Assembly (NCBI RefSeq): GCF_014229095.1
Contig: NZ_JAARZC010000001.1
Coordinates: 62,001-126,000, forward strand
Direction: 5' to 3'
Length of the DNA stretch: 64,000 nucleotides
Origin: Listeria cossartiae subsp. cayugensis
Lineage (GTDB): Bacteria > Bacillota > Bacilli > Lactobacillales > Listeriaceae
Shown here: piece by piece, positions 34,320-44,908 of the stretch
How positions within the stretch are numbered: the first letter of the stretch is position 1
Layout of the letters: the number at the start of each line of letters is the position of its first letter
Position numbers and translations under genes: made by a program
Notes under the pieces: generated by a model
Databases searched by the model: none
What the model was told of the DNA's origin: nothing
What the model saw: the letters and a program-made list of their open reading frames with translations, nothing else

Positions 34320-35210
34320 TTGGAAAGGATTTATACTTCTTTAGGACCTACTTTAAAGCTGATTAGACAAGGAAAAGGGTATACGCAAAAATATGTAGTA
34401 CAAGATTTCATGTCACGTTCTTTTCTTGCTAAAATTGAGAGCTCTTCTATAAATCCAACTTTCTCAAAATTTAGTATTATTTTGAAACAACTTGAAATGG
34501 ATATGGGGGAATTTGAATATATAGCGAATGAATATCAAAACACCTCAAAAAGCAGAATACTATTTCTGTTTTCTCATTTGTCCTTTTCTGTAGAATCTGA
34601 AAAATTAATTAATTTAGTTTGTCTATGTAAAGAGTACAATTATCAAGAAAATATTCAAGATATTGTTGTGACAGATATTATGAATATTTGTAATGCGATT
34701 TTATTTCTTCAGGAGAATGATGTTGAGAATGCAAGACCAATTGCTTTAAATATTTGGAATAGACTTTCTAAACAAGATACATGGTACTTATTAGAATTGA
34801 GAATGTTAAATAATATTTTCTATTTATTACCTATAGATACGGCTTCTTATATTGTTAATATGGCTTTAGATAGGTTAAAGAATTATGAAGAATACTGTGA
34901 TTTAGCGCGCTTGAAGGTTTCGTTTATGCTGAATTTTGTTCAAATGAAATTATTGTATAAATCTCTTGATGAAGAATTGAAAATGTATTGCAAGAGGAGT
35001 ATCGAAATATGTAAAAAACTTAAGTTGTATGATTTACTGGCTATTTCTTATATAAGGGCTGGAATTGCAGATAATAATAATTGTAGATCGAGGGATTATA
35101 TAGAAAGAGGATTCACTATTCTTGAATCTATTGATCAGAAGCACATAATAAAGGAAATGGAGAAAGAGATAGAAGAAGTTTTAGAAATAAACCTCTTAGA
35201 CTTATTTTAA
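34320..35210 (+). CDS. Rgg/GadR/MutR-family transcriptional regulator
   Basis: 296-aa regulator: XRE-type HTH (about residues 8-62; LGPTLKLIRQGKGYTQKYVVQDFMSRSF segment) and a helical TPR-like C-terminal domain (about 70-290), the architecture of Rgg, PlcR and related peptide-binding regulators of Gram-positive bacteria. Starts with TTG at 34320 with GGAGGAG 7 bases upstream; no ATG start fits the HTH. It faces the tiny-peptide/E1/M16/MFS operon, so it probably controls it. A terminator (35297-35337) follows at a distance. Peptide binding is a family property, not shown here. Confidence 0.85.
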   Translation: MERIYTSLGPTLKLIRQGKGYTQKYVVQDFMSRSFLAKIESSSINPTFSKFSIILKQLEMDMGEFEYIANEYQNTSKSRILFLFSHLSFSVESEKLINLVCLCKEYNYQENIQDIVVTDIMNICNAILFLQENDVENARPIALNIWNRLSKQDTWYLLELRMLNNIFYLLPIDTASYIVNMALDRLKNYEEYCDLARLKVSFMLNFVQMKLLYKSLDEELKMYCKRSIEICKKLKLYDLLAISYIRAGIADNNNCRSRDYIERGFTILESIDQKHIIKEMEKEIEEVLEINLLDLF

Positions 35211-35296
35211 ATCACTTGAGTAATACTAGTTAATTAAATATAGCTGAATTATTAAAAAGAAGAGAATTTAACTCCTAATTTTAAATTTTATCTATG

Positions 35297-35337
35297 AAAC
35301 TATTCTTTTGAGGATTCCTCAGGAGAATAGTTTTTTT
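35297..35337 (+). terminator. Terminator after the Rgg-type gene
   Basis: AAACTATTCT (35297-35306) pairs with AGAATAGTTT (35324-35333), with an internal GAGG/CCTC extension, followed by a T7 run. It lies 87 bp after the regulator stop. Confidence 0.8.
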
Positions 35338-35440
35338 GTTAAAAAGATGCTTTTTATAGTTAAATTCACAACAAACTTATATTCTTAGGTATAATATGTA
35401 TGAGAAGATGAAAATACATATTATAAAAAGGATGTTTATG

Positions 35441-36667
35441 ATGAACTTAGTAGCATTATTAAAATACATGCAGGAGAATTACGGGGAGCAGAAATCTAAT
35501 TATTCATTTAAAAAAAATAAAGTGGCAAAAAAATTTAAAGAAGAAGTAAAAGTAGCATTACCAGCTTTGGTTTTAGGTGATGAATATAAAATTTCAGCAT
35601 CTGTAGGAAAAGGACAATGGGCTACTATTCCATGGATTGCAGTACATGATAAAGATGTTAGCACAAGCGTACAGAGGGGATTTAATTTAGTCTATTTATT
35701 TACAAATGATTATCAAGGCGTATATTTATCATTGAATCAAGGGTATACATTTGTAGATAAAAATTATAGTAATGCAAATTTAGCGTTAAAAAAGGTAGGT
35801 GATTTTTGGCGTGAGAACCTATCCTTATTAATTAATACAAATGATTTTACTACTGAGCAAATAATATTGGAGAGGAAAATAGAGAGAAAGAATAGATTGA
35901 TGAACGGATATGAGGATGGAAACATTTATAGTAAATATTATGATATTTCTCAGTTGAAAGAGTCTGAGAATGATAATTTGATACAAGACTTAGTACATAT
36001 GCTTATGGTTTTTAAGGAATTAAAAACACATCTGGTTCCAAATTCAGAAGATCAAATTAAAGCTACAATCGATTTCATTCTAAATAACGGAATTTATAGC
36101 GAATTAAGCGAAAAAGCAAAATCAGAGAAAATCGTTGAAATAGAAAAAAAGCGTAAATTAGTTTTAGGTAAAGAAGAAACGCATTCAAGAAATTCGGTGG
36201 TTAAAGAAGAAAAAGTGCCTTACATCACCAAAAGAGATTATGCGAAAGAGGCTATTAGAAATACGGAAAAAGGATTGCAAGGAGAGTATTTGGTAATTAA
36301 TTATGAAAAAGAGCGGCTAATAAAGAACCCTATTACAAAACCTTATGCAGATAAAATCACTCATGTTGCTGAAAGTGGTGATGGGCATGGATATGATATT
36401 ATTTCCTATGATATAAATCCAGACGCGCCAAATGAAGTAATAGAGATTTATATTGAAGTTAAAACAACAACTGGAAATAGAGATGCTCCATTTTATTTAT
36501 CAGATAATGAATTAAATGTTGCAAGAATAAAAGGTGAGCTTTATAGGGTTTATCGGGTATATGATTATAATACAGCACCAAAACTGAAAATTATTGATAA
36601 TTTATTCGATGCGACCTTAGAAATAAAACCAATCAATTATATCGTAAAAAGGAGTGAACCAAAATGA
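35441..36667 (+). CDS. McrB-N-like (DUF3578) plus DUF3883 protein, type IV restriction-like
   Basis: 408-aa protein. The N-terminal MrcB-family domain (about residues 1-160) has the signature KGQWATIPWIAVHD...GFNLVYLF, and the C-terminal DUF3883 domain (about 280-400) has GYDIISYD and IEVKTT, the D...E-x-K core of a PD-(D/E)XK nuclease. This single-chain architecture suggests binding of modified DNA followed by cleavage; no GTPase domain is present. In-frame starts at 35396, 35432 and 35438 exist; 35441 is best placed 8 bases after AAAAGG, and the TATAAT at 35390-35395 makes 35396 unlikely. Its stop overlaps the threonine aldolase start by 4 bp. Confidence 0.8.
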   Translation: MNLVALLKYMQENYGEQKSNYSFKKNKVAKKFKEEVKVALPALVLGDEYKISASVGKGQWATIPWIAVHDKDVSTSVQRGFNLVYLFTNDYQGVYLSLNQGYTFVDKNYSNANLALKKVGDFWRENLSLLINTNDFTTEQIILERKIERKNRLMNGYEDGNIYSKYYDISQLKESENDNLIQDLVHMLMVFKELKTHLVPNSEDQIKATIDFILNNGIYSELSEKAKSEKIVEIEKKRKLVLGKEETHSRNSVVKEEKVPYITKRDYAKEAIRNTEKGLQGEYLVINYEKERLIKNPITKPYADKITHVAESGDGHGYDIISYDINPDAPNEVIEIYIEVKTTTGNRDAPFYLSDNELNVARIKGELYRVYRVYDYNTAPKLKIIDNLFDATLEIKPINYIVKRSEPK

Positions 36668-37746
36668 CAAATACACTAAAAACCAGCTACCAACAAACAC
36701 CTTATAACCTAGGCGGGAATGGTCCACGCAATGTAGGTGTTTTGACAGAAGCACTTCAAAATATTGATGATAATCTAGAAAGTGATATTTACGGAAGCGG
36801 TGCAGCTATTGAAGATTTTGAAACAAAAATCGCGAAAATTCTCGGGAAACAATCTGCGGTATTTTTCCCAAGTGGGACGATGGCTCAGCAAATTGCGTTG
36901 AGAATCTGGGCGGACCGGAAAGAGAATCGACGCGTGGCATATCATCCGCTTTCGCATTTGGAGATTCATGAGCAGGACGGGCTAAAAGAGTTGCAGCAAA
37001 TCACGCCAATATTGCTTGGGACGGCGAATCGACTTTTGACAATTGACGATATTAAAAGCCTTCGTGAGCCGGTTTCTAGTGTGCTTATCGAACTTCCACA
37101 ACGAGAAATTGGTGGACAGCTGCCTTCTTTTGAAGAGCTTGAGGAGATTTCGGAGTATTGCCATGGAAAAGGTATTTCGTTGCATCTGGACGGGGCGCGG
37201 TTATGGGAAATTACGCCGTTTTATCAGAAGTCTGCGGAAGAAATTTGTGCGCTGTTTGATAGTGTGTATGTGTCGTTTTATAAAGGGATTGGCGGGATTG
37301 CTGGGGCGATTTTGGCTGGGAATGATGATTTTGTGCAAGAGGCGAAAATCTGGAAACGTCGGTATGGCGGGGATTTGATTAGTCTGTATCCGTATATTTT
37401 GTCCGCAGATTATTATTTTGAAAAACGGATTGGGAAGATGGCGGAATATTTTAAGGCGGCGAAAGGGTTGGCTGAGCGATTTAATTCGTGTCTAGGCGTG
37501 AAGACTGTGCCGGAAGTTCCGGTTTCTAATATGTTTCATGTTTATTTTGATAAGTCGGCTGATGAGGTTGGGGCGATTTTGACGAAGATTCAGGATGAAA
37601 CTGGAGTAGGGATTTCGGGGTATTTGCAGGAGAAATCGGCGGATGTTTGTGCGTTTGAGGTTTCGATTGGGGATGCTTTTGCGGAGATACCGGTGAAAGA
37701 TTTAGAATCAGTTTTTGAATGTTTGAAGAAGGAACTTAGACTATAA
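36664..37746 (+). CDS. L-threonine/L-allo-threonine aldolase
   Basis: 360-aa PLP enzyme cleaving L-(allo-)threonine to glycine and acetaldehyde. Beta-eliminating lyase fold with FPSGTMAQQ (phosphate cup), HLDGARLWE and the PLP lysine in SFYKGIGGIAG (K about 202). The ATG overlaps the TGA of the McrB-like gene (ATGA), so the accessory island joins straight onto this conserved gene. Codon use turns GC-richer towards its 3' end, unlike the AT-rich island. A terminator follows. Confidence 0.93.
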   Translation: MTNTLKTSYQQTPYNLGGNGPRNVGVLTEALQNIDDNLESDIYGSGAAIEDFETKIAKILGKQSAVFFPSGTMAQQIALRIWADRKENRRVAYHPLSHLEIHEQDGLKELQQITPILLGTANRLLTIDDIKSLREPVSSVLIELPQREIGGQLPSFEELEEISEYCHGKGISLHLDGARLWEITPFYQKSAEEICALFDSVYVSFYKGIGGIAGAILAGNDDFVQEAKIWKRRYGGDLISLYPYILSADYYFEKRIGKMAEYFKAAKGLAERFNSCLGVKTVPEVPVSNMFHVYFDKSADEVGAILTKIQDETGVGISGYLQEKSADVCAFEVSIGDAFAEIPVKDLESVFECLKKELRL

Positions 37747-37757
37747 ATTTGGATATG

Positions 37758-37794
37758 AAAAGACAAGCTATTTTCTATATTAGCTTGTCTTTTT
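37758..37794 (+). terminator. Terminator after threonine aldolase
   Basis: GACAAGCTA pairs with TAGCTTGTC (37781-37789) and ends in T5 (37790-37794); the left arm starts at 37758 in an A run. Confidence 0.88.
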
Positions 37795-37871
37795 GAGTAG
37801 GAATTATATTTTATTTTGAGTGATTATTTGATTTTAATTCGGATAGGATTTTATCAATTGTCTCTTGGTAC

Positions 37872-38228
37872 CTATAAGGATGTCTCCTCTTTTTCTATAA
37901 TTTCATCGTAACCTTTTCTAGGTTCTTTAAACATTTTATCAAGTTCTTCAGAGCAACTAAAAATTTTGACGTCTTTCCCCGCAGTAAAACTCAGATTTTT
38001 ATCATTATTTATGTATCCATCAATACTTATGCCAATAGGATTAAATTCTTCATTGGTGAAAGTAACTGTATTAAAATCTGGAATATTATATTTAAGATAT
38101 ATTGTGACTTTTTCTTTTTGGTCATTAAAAAAAGCTTGGTTCTCTTGATTTTTTATAAAAAGGAATCCGCCTAGTATAGATAGCATGGTGACAATGACTA
38201 GTATAATAATTTTAGTTTGTTTTGACAT
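37872..38228 (-). CDS. DUF1433-like membrane-anchored hypothetical protein
   Basis: 118-aa protein with one N-terminal TM helix (about residues 6-26) and an extracytoplasmic domain resembling DUF1433 (KVTIYLKYNIPDFNTVTFTNEEFNPIG region). The frame is open upstream to 38261, but the ATG at 38228 is preferred because it begins the basic residue-TM pattern (MSKQTKIIILVIV). No operon partner: it is convergent with the aldolase and divergent from the deacetylase. Function unknown. Confidence 0.7.
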   Translation of the reverse strand: MSKQTKIIILVIVTMLSILGGFLFIKNQENQAFFNDQKEKVTIYLKYNIPDFNTVTFTNEEFNPIGISIDGYINNDKNLSFTAGKDVKIFSCSEELDKMFKEPRKGYDEIIEKEETSL

Positions 38229-38360
38229 AAGAGGCCTCCAACAAAGATGACTTATACTCAATATTTTATCATATTTTTTATGTTAAACGGGATTTGCCTT
38301 TGCGTATTTTAGGATTATAGATATAATAAAAATGAATATTTCAGTAAAAGGAGGTTCCCC

Positions 38361-39146
38361 ATGCCAAAACTAATCATCGACGCAGACGATTTCGGTCTAT
38401 CCAAAGCTATCAACCACGGCATCATCGAAAGCTACAAAACCGGCATCACCACATCCACTTTACTCATGCCGAACCTAGAAACTGCTGAGCACGCAATCAC
38501 GCTCGCAAAAGACTACCCAAACCTATTCATCGGGCAACACACAAACTTTCTTCTCGGAAAACCGTGCGCGGACCCAGAGGAGATCCCGTCACTCGTCAAC
38601 GAAAACGGGGAATTCCATCGTTCCAAATATTACCGCGCCAACCCAGAGCTGAAATTCCAATACGAAGATGTGCGTACGGAAACCATCGCTCAAATGGAAC
38701 GGTTCAAAGCGCTAACGGGTCACTACCCAGAGCACATCGACTGCCACTCAATCGGTGATGAAACGGTTGACCAAACTTTCTTTGATATCGCGCGCGAGTT
38801 CGGGATCCACACGACTTTAAAATACAGTGGAGATAAAAAATGGCCGGAGCAGGAAGGTTATTTGCCAATCACTAAACTACTGGAATCAGGCGCACTCCCA
38901 TACACAAACGGCGGTGTCTCGGTTGAGAACTTCCTTAATGATGATTTCGGTTTACTAAAACTGGCACCAAACGAAATCGCAGAGATGCATTTTGACGTAG
39001 GTTTTTTGGATCAATTTGTGCTGGATAATTCCTCCTACACGTTGATGCGGTGCCGGGAACTTGCGACGATTTGTGATGTGCGGGTGCGAGATTGGCTTCG
39101 TGAAAATGGGTTTGAGCTCATTTCTTTTGGGGATTTACAGCGTTAA
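38361..39146 (+). CDS. ChbG/YdjC-family carbohydrate deacetylase
   Basis: 261-aa polysaccharide-deacetylase-like enzyme of the YdjC/ChbG group. Metal ligand motif IDADDFGLS at residues 5-13, ligand histidines in IGQHTN and HIDCHS, and the C-terminal MHFDVGFLD. The family removes an acetyl group from chito-oligosaccharides or similar sugars, usually in the cytoplasm. AAAGGAGG lies upstream of ATG. The next element is the thiamin riboswitch, so the gene stands alone. Confidence 0.88.
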   Translation: MPKLIIDADDFGLSKAINHGIIESYKTGITTSTLLMPNLETAEHAITLAKDYPNLFIGQHTNFLLGKPCADPEEIPSLVNENGEFHRSKYYRANPELKFQYEDVRTETIAQMERFKALTGHYPEHIDCHSIGDETVDQTFFDIAREFGIHTTLKYSGDKKWPEQEGYLPITKLLESGALPYTNGGVSVENFLNDDFGLLKLAPNEIAEMHFDVGFLDQFVLDNSSYTLMRCRELATICDVRVRDWLRENGFELISFGDLQR

Positions 39147-39183
39147 AACTCTATGTTATGATAAACGCAACTTAATAAGAAAA

Positions 39184-39272
39184 ACTGGGGGGGCCGATTC
39201 TGGCTGAGATTGGAAGGTAATGCTTTCTGACCCTTTGAACCTGTTTGTTAGTGCAAGCGTAGGGAAGTGAAT
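39184..39272 (+). ncRNA. TPP riboswitch (THI box)
   Basis: The conserved elements are present in order: GGGGG, CTGAGA (39224 region), ACCCTTTGAACCTG ending just after 39240, and the distal TAGTGCAAGCGTAGGGAAGT (about 39249-39268). The terminator at 39297-39346 serves as expression platform. It controls the tenA-thiM-thiD-thiE operon; thiamin pyrophosphate should turn it off. Confidence 0.96.
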
Positions 39273-39296
39273 GTGAAAGTGACCGGAAAATTTATC

Positions 39297-39346
39297 GCGG
39301 CTGCTGTTTCTTTGCTTATGCTAAGAGACAGTGGGCGCTTTTTTTA
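39297..39346 (+). terminator. Terminator of the TPP riboswitch
   Basis: CTGTTTCTT pairs with AAGAGACAG to form a 9-bp core (one G-U), extended at the base by GCG/CGC, followed by T8 (39339-39346). Located 25 bases beyond the aptamer and 22 bases before tenA. Confidence 0.88.
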
Positions 39347-39368
39347 TTGTTCAAAAGGAGGAATTTGA

Positions 39369-40043
39369 ATGTTTGTTCACGGTTTTCAAGAAGAAGTAGG
39401 GGATTTATGGCAAGAAACGTTGCAGCATCCATTTGTGCGGAGTTTGGCGGATGGGACGCTTGAGAAGGAGGCGTTTTACTATTATTTGCTCCAGGATGAT
39501 TATTACTTGTCGCATTTTGAGAAGGTGATTGAGAAAAGTGTTGCGCAGGCGGGGACGGCGGAACTTGCTGCGGAAATGAGGGAAGTACAAAGGCGGCTTC
39601 GGCAGTCGGAATTGTTGATGCGCGAACAGTTTTATCCGCGGGTTGGGCTAACGGAGCGCGATTTTTCCGAGCGCAAACCGGCGCCAACAGCTTATCATTA
39701 TACTTCTCATCTTTACCGGATGGCGGATTTTGGTAGTTTTGGGGTGACGATTGCTTCCCTTTTGCCGTGTTATGCGCTTTATGCGGATATGGGGAAAATG
39801 TACGAAGGGGCGCGGAGTTCGGAGCCATTTTATCAAGAGTTGTTGGATAGTTATGTGGATGAAAATTATCAACAAGTGGTGTTGCAGCAGAAGCGGTTGG
39901 TGGAACAGGCGGCGAGTATGGCGGATGCTCGGGAACTGGCCCTGATGAAACAGGCTTTTCAAATTAGTGTGGAAATGGAATGGGCGTTTTTTGATATGGC
40001 TTATAAAAAACAAAATTGGCGTGGGAGTGTGAATTATGTTTGA
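39369..40043 (+). CDS. tenA: TenA, thiaminase II (aminopyrimidine aminohydrolase)
   Basis: 224-aa all-helical enzyme that salvages thiamin pyrimidine by hydrolysing aminopyrimidine degradation products. Family motifs visible are [22 protein letters not shown] and the active-site Cys in the [12 protein letters not shown] motif (about 135), plus FDMAY near the C-terminus. Begins behind AAAGGAGG, first gene after the TPP riboswitch. Overlaps thiM by 8 bp. The G-rich codon use is shared with thiM. Confidence 0.96.
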   Translation: MFVHGFQEEVGDLWQETLQHPFVRSLADGTLEKEAFYYYLLQDDYYLSHFEKVIEKSVAQAGTAELAAEMREVQRRLRQSELLMREQFYPRVGLTERDFSERKPAPTAYHYTSHLYRMADFGSFGVTIASLLPCYALYADMGKMYEGARSSEPFYQELLDSYVDENYQQVVLQQKRLVEQAASMADARELALMKQAFQISVEMEWAFFDMAYKKQNWRGSVNYV

Positions 40044-40845
40044 TTTTATGACGTTGGAAAAGGTGCAGGAAAGAGGGCCGTTGGTGCATAATATTACGAA
40101 CATCGTGGTTGCGAATGACTCGGCAAATGGGTTGCTTGCGATTGGAGCATCACCGATTATGGCTTCTGCGAAAGAGGAAATGGATGAACTTGCGAAAATG
40201 GCGGATGTGCTCGTGATTAATATTGGGACGCTGGACGGTGAACTGGTGGAAGCGATGAAAATTGCTGGACGTGCGGCAAATATCGCAGGAACGCCGGTTG
40301 TGCTTGATCCGGTCGGTGTTGGCGCGACTTCATATCGTCGTAAAGTGGTGCAAGAATTGTTGGCAGAAATTCAGTTTGCGGCGATTCGTGGAAATGCGGG
40401 AGAACTGGCGGCGATTGCTGGGGAAGCTTGGGAAGCGAAAGGCGTGGATGCGGGCGTTGGGTCGACGGATGTGCTGAGCATTGCTGAAAAAGTGGCGAAC
40501 GAATGGAGCACGGTTGTTATTATTAGCGGCGAAGTGGATGTGATTTCGGACGGAACGCGTTTTGCTAAAGTGGCGAATGGTAGTGAGTTACTTCCAAAAA
40601 TTACTGGTTCTGGTTGTTTGCTGAGTGCAGTTTGTGGTAGTTTTATTGCCGTTCAGGAAGATGCTTTTCTAGCTAGTGTCGAAGCGTGCGCGAGTTATGC
40701 GGTGGCTTCTGAATATGCGGAAATGGAGTTAGAAAGGAAACTTCCCGGCTCTTTTCGACCATTATTTTTGGATGCGTTGGCTTGCTGGTCGGTAGAAAAA
40801 ACTCGGGCCAAAGCTAAAATCCAAGAAAGCGGTGAGCACAAATGA
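40036..40845 (+). CDS. thiM: ThiM, hydroxyethylthiazole kinase
   Basis: 269-aa ribokinase-fold kinase that phosphorylates hydroxyethylthiazole for thiamin salvage. Signatures: [18 protein letters not shown] at the N-terminus, [25 protein letters not shown] and the ATP-site [13 protein letters not shown]. Its first codons overlap tenA and its stop overlaps thiD by 4 bp, so translation is coupled. Confidence 0.97.
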   Translation: MFDFMTLEKVQERGPLVHNITNIVVANDSANGLLAIGASPIMASAKEEMDELAKMADVLVINIGTLDGELVEAMKIAGRAANIAGTPVVLDPVGVGATSYRRKVVQELLAEIQFAAIRGNAGELAAIAGEAWEAKGVDAGVGSTDVLSIAEKVANEWSTVVIISGEVDVISDGTRFAKVANGSELLPKITGSGCLLSAVCGSFIAVQEDAFLASVEACASYAVASEYAEMELERKLPGSFRPLFLDALACWSVEKTRAKAKIQESGEHK

Positions 40846-41645
40846 CTTTCCCACAAGTGTTAACGATAGCTGGTTCGGATTCAGGTGGCGGCGCGGGGAT
40901 ACAAGCGGATATCAAGACATTTCAAGAGCGCAAGACCTTTGGCATGTCCATCATCACGGCAATTACGGCGCAAAATACGCTAGGGGTAAAAGCGGTGCAT
41001 AAAATCCCTGTAGAAATGATTCGCGAACAGTGCGACGCGATTGCAGAGGATTTCCAAGTGAGCGCCGTGAAAACTGGAATGCTGGCGGATGCAGAAATTA
41101 TCCGGGAAGTGGCGCGGAATATACGTTTGCATAACTTCGCAAATCTCGTCATTGATCCCGTGATGATTGCGAAAGGCGGCACGGCTTTGCTTGAAAACGA
41201 GGCGACACAGGTTTTGAAAGATGAACTTTTGCCGCTTGGTAAGATTATTACGCCGAATATTCCAGAAGCCGAAGAAATTCTCGGTGAAAAAATTACAACG
41301 AAGGCTGAAATCGAACAAGCTGCTAAGAAAATTTTTGATTTAGGTGTAAAAGCAGTCGTCATTAAAGGTGGGCATAGCGAAATGAGTGAGGCGGCTGATT
41401 TTTACTATGACGGCGAAACGACAAAATGGCTTACGAGCGAGCGCTTCGATACTCCACATACCCACGGAACAGGTTGTACTTTTTCGGCATGTATTGCAGC
41501 TGAACTTGCGAAAGGGAATTCGCTTTTAGACAGTGTCGTGGTTGCGAAAGAATTTATCACGAGTGCGATTAAATATCCGCTTGGAATCGGTCACGGTCAT
41601 GGCCCGACGAACCATTTTGCATATCGAATGGAGGACGGCAAATGA
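40842..41645 (+). CDS. thiD: ThiD, hydroxymethylpyrimidine/phosphomethylpyrimidine kinase
   Basis: 267-aa ribokinase-fold enzyme that phosphorylates HMP and HMP-P. Motifs: [47 protein letters not shown] and the ATP-site [18 protein letters not shown]. Overlaps both neighbours by 4 bp (ATGA). Confidence 0.97.
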   Translation: MTFPQVLTIAGSDSGGGAGIQADIKTFQERKTFGMSIITAITAQNTLGVKAVHKIPVEMIREQCDAIAEDFQVSAVKTGMLADAEIIREVARNIRLHNFANLVIDPVMIAKGGTALLENEATQVLKDELLPLGKIITPNIPEAEEILGEKITTKAEIEQAAKKIFDLGVKAVVIKGGHSEMSEAADFYYDGETTKWLTSERFDTPHTHGTGCTFSACIAAELAKGNSLLDSVVVAKEFITSAIKYPLGIGHGHGPTNHFAYRMEDGK

Positions 41646-42286
41646 GAGCTGAATTAGCTGTATATTTTATCGCAGGAACGCAAGATATTGTGCGCGGAAC
41701 GTTGCCAAGTGTGTTAGAAGAAGCACTAAAAGGCGGAATTACGTGTTTCCAATATCGCGAAAAAGGAGCCGGCTCGCTCCAAACCACATCAGCAAGAAAA
41801 GAAATGGCGCTAGAATGCCAAAAATTATGCGCAAAATATCAAGTGCCATTCATTATTAACGATGATGTCGCTTTAGCCATCGAAATCGGCGCGGATGGTA
41901 TCCATGTCGGGCAAAACGACGAGGAAATTCACCAAGTTATCGCGAGTTGTGCTGGGAAAATGAAAATCGGACTTTCGATTCATTCAGTTAGTGAAGCGGC
42001 AGAAGCGGAACGACTTGGTGCGGTAGATTATATCGGAGTTGGTCCCATTTTCCCAACGATTTCAAAAGCGGATGCAGAGCCAGTGAGTGGAACGGCAATT
42101 TTGGAAGAGATTCGCCGGGCTGGAATCAAGCTACCTATTGTCGGAATCGGCGGGATTAATGAAACAAATTCAGCTGAGGTTCTTGCAGCAGGCGCGGACG
42201 GAGTATCGGTCATTTCAGCGATTACTCGGTCGGATGATTGCCACTCCGTTATCAAACAATTAAAAAACCCAGGCTCTCCCTCCTAA
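41642..42286 (+). CDS. thiE: ThiE, thiamin-phosphate synthase
   Basis: 214-aa TIM-barrel enzyme joining HMP-PP and thiazole phosphate. Motifs: FQYREKG, FIINDDV.LA, ADGIHVGQND, DYIGVGPIFPT and VGIGGIN. Last gene of the riboswitch-controlled salvage operon; a terminator follows immediately. Together the operon handles salvage of both thiamin moieties; no thiC or thiG is present. Confidence 0.97.
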   Translation: MRAELAVYFIAGTQDIVRGTLPSVLEEALKGGITCFQYREKGAGSLQTTSARKEMALECQKLCAKYQVPFIINDDVALAIEIGADGIHVGQNDEEIHQVIASCAGKMKIGLSIHSVSEAAEAERLGAVDYIGVGPIFPTISKADAEPVSGTAILEEIRRAGIKLPIVGIGGINETNSAEVLAAGADGVSVISAITRSDDCHSVIKQLKNPGSPS

Positions 42287-42306
42287 AAAGGCAAACCTGG
42301 GTTTCT
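42265..42306. terminator. Bidirectional terminator between thiE and 6-phospho-beta-glucosidase
   Basis: AACCCAGG (42266-42273) pairs with CCTGGGTT (42296-42303). T residues lie on the + side, and the A run at 42262-42267 gives a T run on the − strand. The left arm is inside the thiE 3' end. Confidence 0.85.
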
Positions 42307-42311
42307 CATTT

Positions 42312-43855
<1,544 letters not shown>

Positions 43856-43868
43856 GCTTTATAGTTAA

Positions 43869-43897
43869 AATATAGCAAACATAAGCGGGATAGTCAA
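43869..43897 (-). promoter_or_regulatory. Promoter of the 6-phospho-beta-glucosidase gene
   Basis: Minus strand -35 TTGACT (complement at 43892-43897), 17-bp spacer, -10 TATATT (complement at 43869-43874). It starts a leader that holds the RAT and terminator. The remaining sequence up to the next gene at 44034 shows nothing else. Confidence 0.85.
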
Positions 43898-44033
43898 TGG
43901 AAACAGCCAACCAAAACTCCTCCTGGGAAAAAAGAATTGTTTGTTAGTGAGGATTAGGGGGAAATAGGTAAAAGGAATGGTGTAATGAGGATTAAGTCCT
44001 CGTTCGAAGTAAATAGATAGAGGAGGAGTCAAC

Positions 44034-44693
44034 GTGGGATCAGCGTTTTCAGCTATTTTGTCACCGGCAGTGGGGATTTTGATTAGCCCATTTCCAATTG
44101 TAGGTCTAATTTTGATTTTACTTAGTAACAAGGCGCGAATTAACAGTATTTTTTATACGGTAGGTTGGATTGTCGGGAATATTGCTATTTTCTTTATCGG
44201 TTTATTCTTAATGAGTTCGGCGGTCAGTTCGTCCGGCGATCAGTCAACCTTAGTCAAAGTGGTACTTATTGTGCTGGGGGCTTTACTTATACTTCTCGGC
44301 GCACATGATTTTACAAAACGACCAAAAAACGGGCAGAAGGCTGCAACTCCTAAATGGTTTGAAAAAATGAGCAATATTAAACCGGGCGGAGCGATGATTT
44401 TTGCGTTTGTGCTTTCGGCAGTGAACCCGAAAAATATGTTACTTTCACTTACGGCAGGTGTGAGCGTTGGGGCGCTGAATTTATCTGGAGGGCAAGAAAC
44501 AACAGCGACGATTATTTTTGGAGTTATCGCATGTTGTTCGATTTACATTCCGACGATTGCATTCTTATTAGCGGGGAGTCGTCTTAATAACGTATTAGAT
44601 AGTACGCGCAAATGGCTTATCCAAAACAATTCCGTAATTATGGCTGTGTTGTTCTTATTTATCGGTCTTAGTGTCATTAGTAAGGCATTTTAA
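44034..44693 (+). CDS. GAP/Sap-family membrane protein
   Basis: 219 aa with about six TM helices (starting near residues 10, 40, 78, 118, 158 and 195). N-terminal pattern LSPAVGILISPFPIVGLILILLS and the central AVNPKNMLLSLTAG match the GAP-family (sulfolipid-addressing-like) group, distant relatives of LysE-type exporters. Start is GTG behind AGAGGAGGAG. Function in Listeria unknown. It has its own terminator (44704-44745). Confidence 0.75.
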   Translation: MGSAFSAILSPAVGILISPFPIVGLILILLSNKARINSIFYTVGWIVGNIAIFFIGLFLMSSAVSSSGDQSTLVKVVLIVLGALLILLGAHDFTKRPKNGQKAATPKWFEKMSNIKPGGAMIFAFVLSAVNPKNMLLSLTAGVSVGALNLSGGQETTATIIFGVIACCSIYIPTIAFLLAGSRLNNVLDSTRKWLIQNNSVIMAVLFLFIGLSVISKAF

Positions 44694-44703
44694 AAATTGA
44701 AAT

Positions 44704-44745
44704 AGGCTACTTTTTCTTAGACAAGAAATTAGTAGCCTGTTTTTT
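44704..44745 (+). terminator. Terminator after the GAP-family gene
   Basis: AGGCTACT (44704-44711) pairs with AGTAGCCT (44731-44738), ending in T7. Confidence 0.85.
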
Positions 44746-44908
44746 TCGTTGTTTTTGCCGAGATAATTCACATAATATCTACATACTCTAATAATCCTGT
44801 ATGATATTATGAAGACACTTATTTAGTTAATAAAACATGTTCAGCTTTGAACTATAGAAATGGGATTTTTCCGAATAAGAATATACAACAAAAAAAGGAT
44901 GGATTTAA

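Noticed and set aside
16620..36664. Prophage or integrative element
   Set aside because: No integrase, structural phage genes, relaxase, transposase or flanking att repeats.
43865..44131. Open frame on the minus strand opposite the GAP-family gene
   Set aside because: Shadow of the real gene; it runs across the bgl promoter and has no ribosome-binding site.
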